Made by a program: the position numbers and the translations under genes. The notes below the pieces were generated by a model that saw nothing but the letters and a program-made list of their open reading frames with translations, was not told the DNA's origin and searched no databases. Below are positions 46,640 through 56,293 of a stretch of 64,000 bases of DNA, piece by piece. Source of the stretch: Antedon mediterranea (lineage: Eukaryota > Echinodermata > Crinoidea > Comatulida > Antedonidae); the NCBI RefSeq assembly GCF_964355755.1, contig NC_092672.1:15126501-15190500 (forward strand). Direction: 5' to 3'. The first letter of the stretch is position 1. Each line of letters begins with the position of its first letter.

Positions 46640-47900
46640 CTATCAGTCTTTTGGCTTTCGTGTGTCCCGACTGGGATGTTGGGTAGGTGGTGTTGTTACT
46701 CTTGTGTCATCTAAAACATGGTCCGCAAATCTTACTTGCTGTGGGTGGTGTTTGTGGAGATGTTTCCTGTTTCGCCTGAGTATACCTCCTCGCATGGTTT
46801 CTACCAAGTACGGTTCCTTCTGTCCATCTCTTGTTTTTGGAGTCTTGTACAGTAACCTTTTTTCCTTCTTTCACAGCGGTGAGATGTTGTGTTCCATGTT
46901 GGTAGTGATATTGTGTTTGGATAAAATTGAAAAAATTCATATCCTTCTAAAAATTTATAGTGAAGGACAAAATTATCCTGTCCTTCATTATAAACAAAAA
47001 TTTGGTTTCAAGTGATATTGTTTTTTTAAGTTTTGTCTGTGGAAAGCCTGTTGATAGCTTGTCTGTCATCGTTTTGGGTTTTTACGGGTAGGTTGCTTCT
47101 CACATCCCTCTTGTATAATATTTCTGTCTTTTGACTTCTGTATTACATTTTTAACTGTCTGTATTGTTCTTTTAATAAATCTGTTACTTTGTGGGTAATG
47201 TGGGCTGGATGTTACGTGTTGTATTCCCCACTCATTCACAAATTGACTGAACTCTGAACTGCTGAAGTGGGGGCCGTTGTTGCTGACGATTTTGTCCGGA
47301 ATACCATGTTCGCTGAACATTGATTTGGTCATTTTGATGACTGCAGTGTTTTCCCATCTTCTTAACAAAGGGGAAATTTTTAATAGTAGTCAGCTAAGGC
47401 GATGTATTCTTCTCCTTGGAAATAAAACAGGTCTGCTGCGACAACTTGCCATGGTCCTTCAGGTATTTTATGCTGAGTTTTGGTTACACCTTAGTGGTCT
47501 GTGGTACTAGTGTGGAATCTTGTACAACCAAATACGAGTGCCAAAAGTTCACGCTCAATATTGGCATGCTTCTTTTCCGTTTGTGTTAAAGTTGTGCTGG
47601 CGAAAGCGATAGGCTTTCCACTTTGAGTTAGAACTGCTCCTAGACCCTTCAGTGAGGCGTCTACATGTATGACTACAGGCTACTTGTGTGGTTGGAAGTA
47701 TGTCAGGGTGCAGCTTTCTGTAATGAGTGCTTTTACTTTTTCGAATTAAGTTTGGTGTTATGCTGTCCATTGCCATTCTGAGTCTTTTCTGGTTGAAGCT
47801 CTGAGTGTGTCCGTATGGTCTGCCAATTTTCGTATTATGAATGGAGACATATATTGTAAATCCCTAGGAACTGTTGGAACAAAGTTCACTATGCCATCAG
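46640..47900 (-). pseudogene. Gypsy-2 pol, 3' half: RT end, RNase H, integrase (dead)
   Basis: Read on the minus strand from 47900: GIVNFVPTVPRDL (end of RT/thumb), RNase H start HVDASLKGLGAVL with PIAFASTTLT, KHANIERELLALVFG, then an abrupt join to integrase core PEGPWQVVAADLFYF. The RNase H C-terminus and the HHCC zinc finger are deleted. The integrase reads IVSNNGPHF where the catalytic Asp of S-D-N-G is Asn, and PQSNRFIKRT where the catalytic Glu is Lys. It ends with a basic tail near 46640. Two lost catalytic residues, a deletion and frameshifts make it inactive. Its 5' half is at 56294-58310, displaced by the LINE insertion. Confidence 0.85.
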
Positions 47901-48759
47901 GAAATCATATAAGGATTACGTAAACAATCTATTCAGATCCGCTGACAATAAAAAACGTTTTTTTTTGCGTTTGTGAAAGAAAAACGTTCATCTTCTTTAC
48001 CCAGTAAATTTATTAATCCAACGAATAACTCTCATTACTCCAACATTGAAGACATTGTAAACGGTTTTAATCGTTGTTTTACTTCTATTTGTAATGATGT
48101 TAACGTTCATTTTAATTTTAACGAACCTCCCCCCGGTTCTCTTAAAATCCCTGTACTTGCTGATATTTCATTTAGTCCGAATGATATAATTAACACCATA
48201 TCTACATTTCGGTCTAATTCCGCTCCTGGACCAGACTTAATATCAGTCAAATTACTCAAGCCGATATCGCATTCAATTGCCTATCCCCTTTGGTTGCTGT
48301 ATCGTACTTCCCTTAATACTGGTACTGTGCCCAATGATTGGAAATGTGTAAATACTATTCCAGTTCATAAATCTGGCGATAAGGCAGCGATAACTAATTA
48401 TAGACCAGTGGCCCTTTCCTCATTGGTGTGTAAAATTTTAGAGAAGATTATCGTAAATAACATTAATAACTTTACGTATGACAACGGTTTACTTAACCCT
48501 AATCAACATGGTTTTGTCAAACATAAATCTTGCGTAACTCAACTCAATAATGTTACCTATCACTGGTCAAAAATTCTTGACAAACGTGAGCCAGCAATTA
48601 TTGATACTCTGTTTTTAGACATGAGCAAAGCATTTTATCAAATGCCCTTCGACATCTTATTAACAAAAATTGCTCTAAATTTTAATATTCAAGGTAATAT
48701 CTGGAAATGGATATCTTCATACTTGACTGACAGGAATCAGAAAGTTTGTTTCAGGGGGG

Positions 48760-48942
48760 TGTAGTGTCGTACAGTTTATAAATGGGTTATTTAGTAAACA
48801 CATCCTGGCAACGCCAAACTCGTGTAGAATACGCATGCGTGCAGGACACGCTGTGGTACCAAACAGCATGTAATAAAAAGATAGAACTGCAATTTATAGT
48901 GTCTACCGAATCGTCATTAAAGTCATCGTAAACAATATTACA
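48760..48942 (+). repeat. Gypsy-1 5' LTR
   Basis: 183 bp, TGTAGTGTCG...AATATTACA. It differs from the 3' LTR only at 48801. Confidence 0.93.
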
Positions 48943-48943
48943 T

Positions 48944-48953
48944 TGGCGACGAG
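48944..48953 (+). promoter_or_regulatory. Gypsy-1 primer binding site
   Basis: TGGCGACGAG starts one base after the LTR. It is complementary to the 3' end of metazoan tRNA-Ser(GCU) including CCA (known tRNA end CTCGTCG plus CCA). Confidence 0.7.
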
Positions 48954-48968
48954 TAGGATCAAGTAAAA

Positions 48969-51919
48969 ATGGAATCCACACTGGCAAACTTCCCGAACTT
49001 CAAAATACGAAATTCCGGCGACGATGCGCAAGAATTCGAAAAATACGCAGGCCGACTCGAAAATTTTGTCACGGCTATGAACATCCGGGACGACAAGTGG
49101 AAGAGAGCACTGTTGCTTCACTATGCAGGTGAGAAGGTATACGATATTTTTGGAACTTTGCAAAATACAGGCAATACTTATGATGAGGCCAAACTAGCAA
49201 TGAAAAACTACTTTGAGCCCAAGAAGAATATTTCATTCGCCATCTACACCTTCCGTCAGTCAAGCCAAAATGCCAGCGAGTCGATTGACGACTACGTCAC
49301 ACGCTTACGTCAGGCTGCTAGGACATGCTCGTTTGCGGACGTTGATGGTGAAATAAAAATGCAAATAATATCTCACTGTTGCTCGCCAAAGCTTAGACGT
49401 GCGGCTCTACGAGATCCTACGCTAACGCTAGACAAGATCTTGGAGTACGCGCGCGCACTCGAGGCATCGCAAAAACAAGCGTCTGGGATTGAAAGCAAAA
49501 AGGGAAATCCCCAGTACGTCAATTATTCTGCAGCAGCGACGACGACCAGCAAGCAGTGGACACAGGCTAAGCATACTGGTAGTAGTAGTAGGCATAGCTA
49601 CACTTCCAAGCAAACCAAAACTAACAATATCTGTCGTAGATGTGGAGGTAACTACCCACACACTGGTTCCTGTCCAGCCATGGGCAAGTCTTGTAATTTG
49701 TGCAGCAAACCTAATCATTTTGCAAGCGTATGTAGATCTAGTGGTAGTAATGTAGCAGCCAAGTCAAGCAGACCCCCTTCCAAAAGGGCAGTTAATGCTA
49801 TGAATAGCGATGATCGAAAAGCTGAATCATCAGAGGATGAGTATTCTTTCTCGTTGAAAAATGAAACCAAAGCGAAGCTACCAAAAGCAACACTGAAGGT
49901 AAACAATGTTAGTTTACAATTGCTAATCGACAGCGGATCGACAGTCAACATCGTGACTGAAGACGTAGCCAAAAAGCTTAAGATATATCCTTATGCTGCC
50001 GACACCCCCCTTAAAGTTTTGGGTGGATTCAACGCGATGGTGGAATCGAGCAAAAAGGTTGTCCTCGCGGATTTTGTTGTTGTAAAACGTGGCCCCACTC
50101 CAATTATCGGATACAGCACAGGGGTAGAGCTTGGAATCATTGACATAACATGTAGCATCCCACAACAACCCATGACGGACATAACCGCAAAATACGAGAA
50201 TGTGTTCAAAGGACTGGGTAAGATGAAAGATGCAACAATCAAATTGCACATCAACCCCGACGCCAAGCCTGTTAATCAAATTCACCGCAGAATACCATTC
50301 CACCAACGCGCCGTAGTGGAAGAATGCCTTGACAGAATGCTGCAAGATGAAGTTATAGAGCCAGCACCTGGACCACACACCTGGATCAATCCGATCGTAC
50401 TTGTACCCAAAAGCAATGGTAAAACGCGAATGGTTGTGGACATGCGTGAGGCAAACAAAGCGATAGGACGCGAGAGGTACTTAACGCCAACGCTAGATGA
50501 TATAATTTGCAAGCTAACAGGCGCTACCGTGTTTAGCAAAATCGACATGAACAGCGGGTACCAACAACTACTTCTGCATCCTGATTCTCGCAACATAAGT
50601 ACATTCTCTACGCACAAAGGACTGTATCGTTACAAGCGATTATTTTACGGTGTCAACGCTGCGCACGAGATCTTCAATGAAAAAGTCAAAAACATGCTGA
50701 GCGGAGTACAGAACCAACTCAACATAAGTGATGACATTATAATTTTTGGTAAAGACACTAAGGAACATGATGAAGCTTTAAATGCTGTATTTGAATGTTT
50801 GCGTGATTCTAATGTTACAGTAAACAAAGATAAATGTGAATTTTACAAGTCAAATATCACGTTTTTTGGCATGGTTTTTTCCAAGGAGGGAATTTCCCCA
50901 GATCCTAGGAAAGTTACTGCGATCAAAGCATTAAAGGCCCCAGAATGCATTACAGAATTGCGTTCCCTTTTTGGTATGGTTAATTTTCTCAGTCGGTTCA
51001 TTCCAAATTATGCCACTATTACAGCACCTATGCGTAAGTTGCTACAAAGTGACACCAAATTTGAATGGGGTGAAGAGCAAAACAAAGCTCTAGAAATGCT
51101 CAAGGATAAGCTCAATTCTGATTGTGTTATGGCATATTTCGACCCCACACAAACCACCGATGTTTATGTAGACGCTAGTCCAGTGGGTCTAGCTGGAATC
51201 TTAATGCAAGATGACAAAGTCGTTTTCTGTGGTAATAGGTCATTAACAGCCACTGAAAAAAGGTATTCCCAAATTGAACGGGAGGCATTGGCCATCGCAT
51301 GGGCGTGCCATTATTTTCGACTGTTTCTAGTTGGCAAACCATTTAGAGTCTTTACTGACCACAAACCGCTACTTTCACTGTTTAACAACCCACGGTCCAA
51401 ACCCTCTCTCAGAATAGAAAATTGGATACTAAGGTTGCAAATGTTTCAGTTTGAAGTATGTTTCCAAAAAGGTTCGACTAATCCTGCCGACTATATGTCA
51501 CGGTACACATTAGATAAGTGTAATGAAGTAAATAACTGTGTGACTGACAGTGCCACTGCATATGTAAATAGGTGTATTGAACAAGCTAAACCTAATGCAA
51601 TGACTATTGCCGACATTCAGTTAGCAACAGAGTCTGATAAAACGATTCAATGTGTTCTTAAGTTTATGCTAAATGATAATTGGGATATGGCCAAGTTGAA
51701 GCCAGAAGACCTAACTGATGTTGATCTAGAAGACCTCAAATCATATATGAATGTAAAAGATGAAATAATTTGTTCTGATGATGGCAAAATATTATTAAGA
51801 GGCAAAAATATCATTATCCCCCTTAGCTTAAGACGTAAAGTTGTTGACCTCGCTCACGAAGGGCACCAGGGGATAGTTAAGACAAAGAATTTATTGCGTT
51901 CTAAGGTCTGGTTCCCTAA
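48969..51919 (+). CDS. Gypsy-1 Gag-Pol polyprotein (5' part, up to transposon insertion)
   Basis: One open frame carries Gag and Pol without a shift. Capsid-like region at about residues 1-190; two CCHC-type knuckles at about 222-255 (CRRCGGNYPHTGSC and CNLCSKPNHFASVC); aspartic protease LLIDSGSTVN at about 318-327; RT with KIDMNSGYQQL and the catalytic box ISDDIIIF (Asp589/590), where the usual Y/V-x-DD has Ile-Ser before DD; RNase H YVDASPVGLAG (about 733-743), REALAIAWA, FTDHKPLL; then the integrase zinc finger start HEGHQGIVKTKNLLRSKVWF (about 963-982). At codon 984 the frame enters the transposon, gains 58 foreign residues and stops at 52094. The start Met follows the primer site by 15 nt. 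It replicates the retrotransposon through reverse transcription in capsids, by family. Confidence 0.9.
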
Positions 51920-53835
51920 AGCCCCTTTCTCACAGATGTGCCTGCAATATACCGGTACAGTGCTGGCGTCGTGCCGGTATCGTTACCGGCATATACCCAT
52001 TCTCATCGGACTATCGTGCCGGAAATATAACCGGTATATACCGGCTTTCTGTGAGAAAGGAGTCGGGCATATTCGGCCAATAAAAAGTCTCTGACAAAAT
52101 AATTATTGAGGGCGTCCTTTATTGTTATTATTTTTGTCTAGCGATGATATGGCGGCGAACGTTAAGTTACAGATTATTATCTTCCTTTATAGCATATTTA
52201 TGCAATACATGCTATGTACAGTATATTGTGCATATATTATACAGGTATAGCAATTAATTTGCCGTCATCGGCAATCTGTAAAACACCTTAGAAGGCTGTA
52301 GGCCTACAATTTACAAGGCGACGAAAGGTCAGGCACCAACAAACAAACCAAAGAGCTAATGGCCTAGCCTAGCGGCCTATAAATTATGGGGTGTCACGAA
52401 ACCTCAGACCACGAAAGCTCAGACCCCCTAAGACCTAAGATCACGAAAGCTAAGACCCAACACCTAAGATTACAAATACTAAGATATACTACAGCTTAAA
52501 AACAATACTTGTTTATCCATACATAATTTTAAACACAGTAGGTTTCATTTATTACCATAAATATAATTTAATACTACCGCAAAACATAGATAAACTCACA
52601 TTATTTTCGCCTGTTGAGTAATGTATATTTTTTCTTTACAACAAACAAACTTGACGGGTTGTTTGTTGGTATATATTTACTCCATTGTGTTGGTTCAGAG
52701 GAAGTTTTTCTTACGCACCTGCCTTTCTTGTATTTTGACTCCAAATTTGTTGACTAACTTTATCCTGAACACCACACTTTAAAATTAGGACTTATAAGTA
52801 CTTTCAGAAGGAGAAACACATAATAACAAATAAATAAATCCTTTAAATTGATGATTTTACAGATGTGTTTCTTTGTATAGGCCTACTGTAACTCCTCCCC
52901 ATGCTCAATGTTTTTGTTTCTATGGAGCGCCAAAAGAGCAACAATAATAGTACAAGTATAAAAACAGAAAGAAAACGAAACAAAAAAACTTATCATGATT
53001 TTTAAATTAAAATTTATTTGCCAGTATTTATTTCTTCGTACTTGCATGATTATACTATTATCATTACAATTTTAATTTTACATTGTTCCATCCACACTGT
53101 AGATGGACTCCACAGAGTTTTCAGCCCTCTATATAATTTTTGCTCTTTTGACGTTCCATAGAAACAAAAACATTGAACATGGCCCATGGGGTAGGCCTAC
53201 TGTACTGTAGGCTAGTCATTTTGTGTGCGAGAAAAACGTCTGTAAAATCATCAATTTAAAAATGTATTTGTTACTTTTTATGTGATTCTTTTTCATGAAA
53301 GTGCCAATTCTAAGGTGTGGTATTCAGAATAAATGTTGGGAGTTAAAATACAAGGCAGGTGCGAAAGATAAATATTTGTAATCTTAGGTGTTGGGTCTTA
53401 GCTTTCGTGATCTTAGGTCTTAGGGGGTCTGAGCTTTCGTGGTCTGAGCTTTCGTGACACCCATAGATTATGCTACAAATTTCTTCTTGTCCCCTTATTT
53501 TAAGCAGCTCTCTTATCTCATTATCCCTCCAGTTCGACATTATTATTGTTAATTGAATTGAATAGGCGCCAAAGTGATACACTTGACCGCGCAAGCTGTC
53601 AAAGCCTCGACGGGGAACCCCAGAATATAACGGCGATACGTTCTCACAGAATGCCCGTCTGGCATTGCGGGGAATATCCCTAGAATATTACTAGGTCTAA
53701 AGCAGGTCATGTCGATGCCGGCATGGTGCCGGCATGATGCCAAGACGACCCGTTCTCACAGAAAACCATACCGGCATGGTAATGTTATATTCCCGCAATA
53801 TTCCTGGCACACAACTCTGTGAGAAAGGGGCTTAA
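51917..53835. mobile_element. Harbinger-like element inserted in the Gypsy-1 integrase
   Basis: TAA duplications (51917-51919, 53833-53835) flank perfect 17-bp ends AGCCCCTTTCTCACAGA and their inverse. Three-bp TWA duplication fits PIF/Harbinger. Each terminus carries a sub-palindromic module with CCGGTATATACCGG-like and GCCGGCATGGT words and an internal second CTCACAGA box. No transposase is present. The 1913-bp insertion includes a nested 1.07-kb hairpin element. The termini match the element at 35857-36746, so at least two related copies lie in this window. Confidence 0.85.
52379..53472. mobile_element. Mutator-like hairpin element, innermost layer
   Basis: Target duplications ATAAATTATG (52379-52388) and ATAGATTATG (53463-53472) differ at one of 10 bases. 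Inside, GGGTGTCACGAAA... and its inverse form about 88-bp arms (one small indel and one substitution near the tip). The arms contain CACGAAAGCTCAGACC-type direct repeats. Further inward, weaker inverted homology (CAAGGCAGGTGCG; TTTTGTTTCTATGGA; AATTGATGATTTTACAGA) continues nearly to the centre, so most of the 1074 bp is palindromic. A 9-10 bp duplication with long arms suggests a Mutator-like MITE. No transposase. Confidence 0.85.
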
Positions 53836-54814
53836 GTTAGACAAACTTAGTGAAATAGTTGTAAAGGAGTGTATGTTGTGTCAGGCTGCAACTCCTCAGT
53901 CAGTATGAGCCCCACTCAAAATGTCTGGTTTACCACAAAACAGATGGGAGCAGGTTAGCATAGATTTTTGTCATGTTAACAATGAATATGTAATGGTTGT
54001 AATCGATGATTACTCACGGTTCCCTGTTGTCGAGCTCCTAACTTCAACTTCAGCAAATGCTGTGATTCCGAAAATTGACAAAATTTTCAGCATGCTAGGG
54101 GTTCCCAAGGTTGTCCGGTCAGATAATGGCCCACCCTTCAACAGTGATGCATTTGATAAATTTTCAAAATATCTTGGTTTCCATCACAGGAAAGTAACTC
54201 CATTGTGGCCCGAGGCCAATGGTGAAGTCGAGCGCTTTATGCGCACGTTCAAGAAAGTATTATATACCTCTGAACACTGGAAACAAGACATGTACGTCTT
54301 TTTAAGAAATTATAGGGCGACCCCACATTGTACAACGGGTGTTTCACCAGCAAAGGCCCTCTTGGGTATGGACCTTAATATTCGGTTTCAATCTCTTAAA
54401 AGGGAGGAGAGTAGTAATGATGAGTCACTACGACAAACTGACAATCGAAACAAAATTAAGATGAAGCATGATGCTGAAAAAAGGAGATGCATATCAGAAT
54501 GTAATCTCAACGTAGGTGACACTGTGTTAGTAAAGCAAGAAAAAAAGAACAAGTTCACCACACCTTTCTGTAAAACACCTTTAATCATTGTACATAGAAA
54601 TCATGATCTAATTACAGCTAAACACCCAGATGGTAATAAGATAACCAGAAACTGGTCACATTTTAAAAAGGTGAATCTGCCAAATAGGGCACATGTAAAT
54701 CCAAAACCGGTTTATAATGATGATACTGTTGTAGTGGGACAAGATCCGATCCCACAACAGACACGCAGATCTTGTAGACAAGCAAGACGGCCTCAAAGGC
54801 TAGTTGAGGAATAA
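53836..54814 (+). pseudogene. Gypsy-1 integrase, 3' part
   Basis: Continues the frame cut at 51919: LDKLSEIVVKECMLCQAA gives the C-x2-C half of the HHCC zinc finger. An in-frame TGA follows at about 53907 and then the catalytic core: WEQVSIDFCHVNNEYVMVVI (first Asp), VRSDNGPPFN (second Asp), WPEANGEVERFMR (Glu). All three catalytic residues are intact. The C-terminus has NVGDTVLVKQ and ITRNWSHFKKV, the usual Gypsy integrase tail, ending RRPQRLVEE. Because a TGA lies between finger and core, the copy was probably inactive even before the transposon arrived, unless the stop is read through. Confidence 0.88.
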
Positions 54815-54940
54815 GGCTATGCATTAGTTCAGAAAGTGAAAGCGTTAAGTTGTTTGTATATAGTAGTTGGCAGTTTGTAAAAAAATGTTAAAACAATAAC
54901 TCTTATTTCAATATCACAGTGTGCATTTTAAATCCAGTTG

Positions 54941-54948
54941 AAGGGAGA
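54941..54948 (+). promoter_or_regulatory. Gypsy-1 polypurine tract
   Basis: AAGGGAGA immediately precedes the 3' LTR, the expected plus-strand primer. Confidence 0.75.
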
Positions 54949-55131
54949 TGTAGTGTCGTACAGTTTATAAATGGGTTATTTAGTAAACATATCCTGGCAA
55001 CGCCAAACTCGTGTAGAATACGCATGCGTGCAGGACACGCTGTGGTACCAAACAGCATGTAATAAAAAGATAGAACTGCAATTTATAGTGTCTACCGAAT
55101 CGTCATTAAAGTCATCGTAAACAATATTACA
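54949..55131 (+). repeat. Gypsy-1 3' LTR
   Basis: 183 bp, same termini as the 5' LTR, one difference (T at 54990). Confidence 0.93.
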
Positions 55132-56199
55132 GGGGGCTACTTCTTCCGTACTTCCAGTCACATCGGGTATACCTCAGGGCAGTTGTCTTGGTCCAATTTT
55201 ATTCAATATGTTTGTGAACGATGTTAATCATAATGTTTCTTCTGAATGTTTTCTTTTTGCAGATGATATAATACTATATAGACACAGACAAAATGCCAAC
55301 GATATTGTTAATTTGCAAAATGATATAAATATTTTATCTAATTGGGCTGATAAGAATCAAATGAAATTTAATGTCAACAAAACTAAATTAATGCATATCC
55401 CCAGAAAGCGTAACTTTGTTATTAAAGCCGTTGTACTTTCTTAATGGTGAGACAATTGCGGTGGTTGATAGCCATAAACATTTAGGAGTACATATCGATT
55501 CTAAACTGAATTGGAATGTTCAAATCAATAATCTAATATCTAAAGCTAATCGAATGTTAGGCTTTATTTTTTCTGTAGCCGGAAATTGTTCTCCAGACGC
55601 GATTTCGTGTCTGTACAAAACTTTGGTGCTACCTATTCTAGAGTATGGTTTGCCGGCGTGGGGCCCCAGAAATGGAGGACACATAAAACGCCTCAAACAG
55701 GTTCAGCGACGGGCCTCTAGACGTATTCTGGGACCCCACTGCGGACCTATATCATACGACGAACGTTTAATAACTTTGGGTTGGTTATCCTTACGTGATA
55801 GACGTTTAATGATTTTAATTTCCTTTATATTTCGTTGTTTTTATAATGTAACTTTTTGTAGTACTGTAAATAACAATATCCATATCAATCAACGCCATCC
55901 TGAATTACTTACATTTGTCCACCCTTTTGCACGTACCGATACTTTAAAATATTCGTCTATCAACAATTTTCCTGTTATATGGTCATCACTACCCTCCATA
56001 ATCAAAGATCAAGCAGTTACTCTTCCTTTGAAAAATTTCCTGTCGAAATTGAAAAAATATCTGCTTGATCAACACTAAATTTATTTTAATTGTATAGGTG
56101 TATTTTAAATTGTGTAACACAGTAATACAAATTAATTAAATTTTTTATATATTCTGTATATTTTATATTCATTTTTAACTTGTATTAAGTTGTATGTTA

Positions 56200-56253
56200 C
56201 AGGGGTTGCGGACACAAATGTGTTATGGCGCTCTGTTGCTGTCGCAACCCCTG
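56200..56253 (+). repeat. LINE 3'-UTR stem-loop
   Basis: CAGGGGTTGCG (56200-56210) pairs perfectly with CGCAACCCCTG (56243-56253) around a 32-nt loop, 15 nt before the short-unit tail. A 3' hairpin is the usual recognition element for the reverse transcriptase of CR1/L2-type LINEs. Confidence 0.75.
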
Positions 56254-56293
56254 GACCGCTTGTTGTCGAATAAAGAAATGAAAATGAAATGAA

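Larger units (their letters stand above)
48755..55136 (+). mobile_element. young Ty3/Gypsy retrotransposon Gypsy-1 with 5-bp TSD
   Basis: GGGGG at 48755-48759 and 55132-55136 flank two 183-bp LTRs (48760-48942, 54949-55131) that differ at one position (C at 48801, T at 54990). Order: LTR, tRNA-Ser-type primer site, gag, zinc knuckles, protease, RT, RNase H, integrase, purine tract, LTR; no env-like frame. It inserted between the SSYLTDRNQKV and GIPQGS blocks of the LINE RT. The element's own integrase is split by a DNA transposon at 51920. Autonomous before that hit, apart from an in-frame TGA at about 53907. Confidence 0.92.
47901..56293 (+). mobile_element. LINE (CR1/Jockey-like) inserted in Gypsy-2 and split by Gypsy-1
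   Basis: A 5'-truncated LINE inserted within the RT codons of Gypsy-2. The RT domain runs over 47901-48759: KSYKDYVNNLFRS, SNSAPGPDLISVKLLK, AITNYRPVALSSLVCKILEK, NQHGFVKHKSCVTQLN, LFLDMSKAFYQMPFD. It continues after Gypsy-1 from 55137: TSGIPQGSCLGPILF, the catalytic CFLFADDIILY, SHKHLGVHIDSKLNW and a C-terminus ending near 56077. One frameshift lies in a T run at 47956-47966 and one near 55416. The 3' UTR (56078-56267) has a stem-loop, and the copy ends in a GAAAT-type tail (56268-56293). Endonuclease and 5' UTR are absent. Confidence 0.88.
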
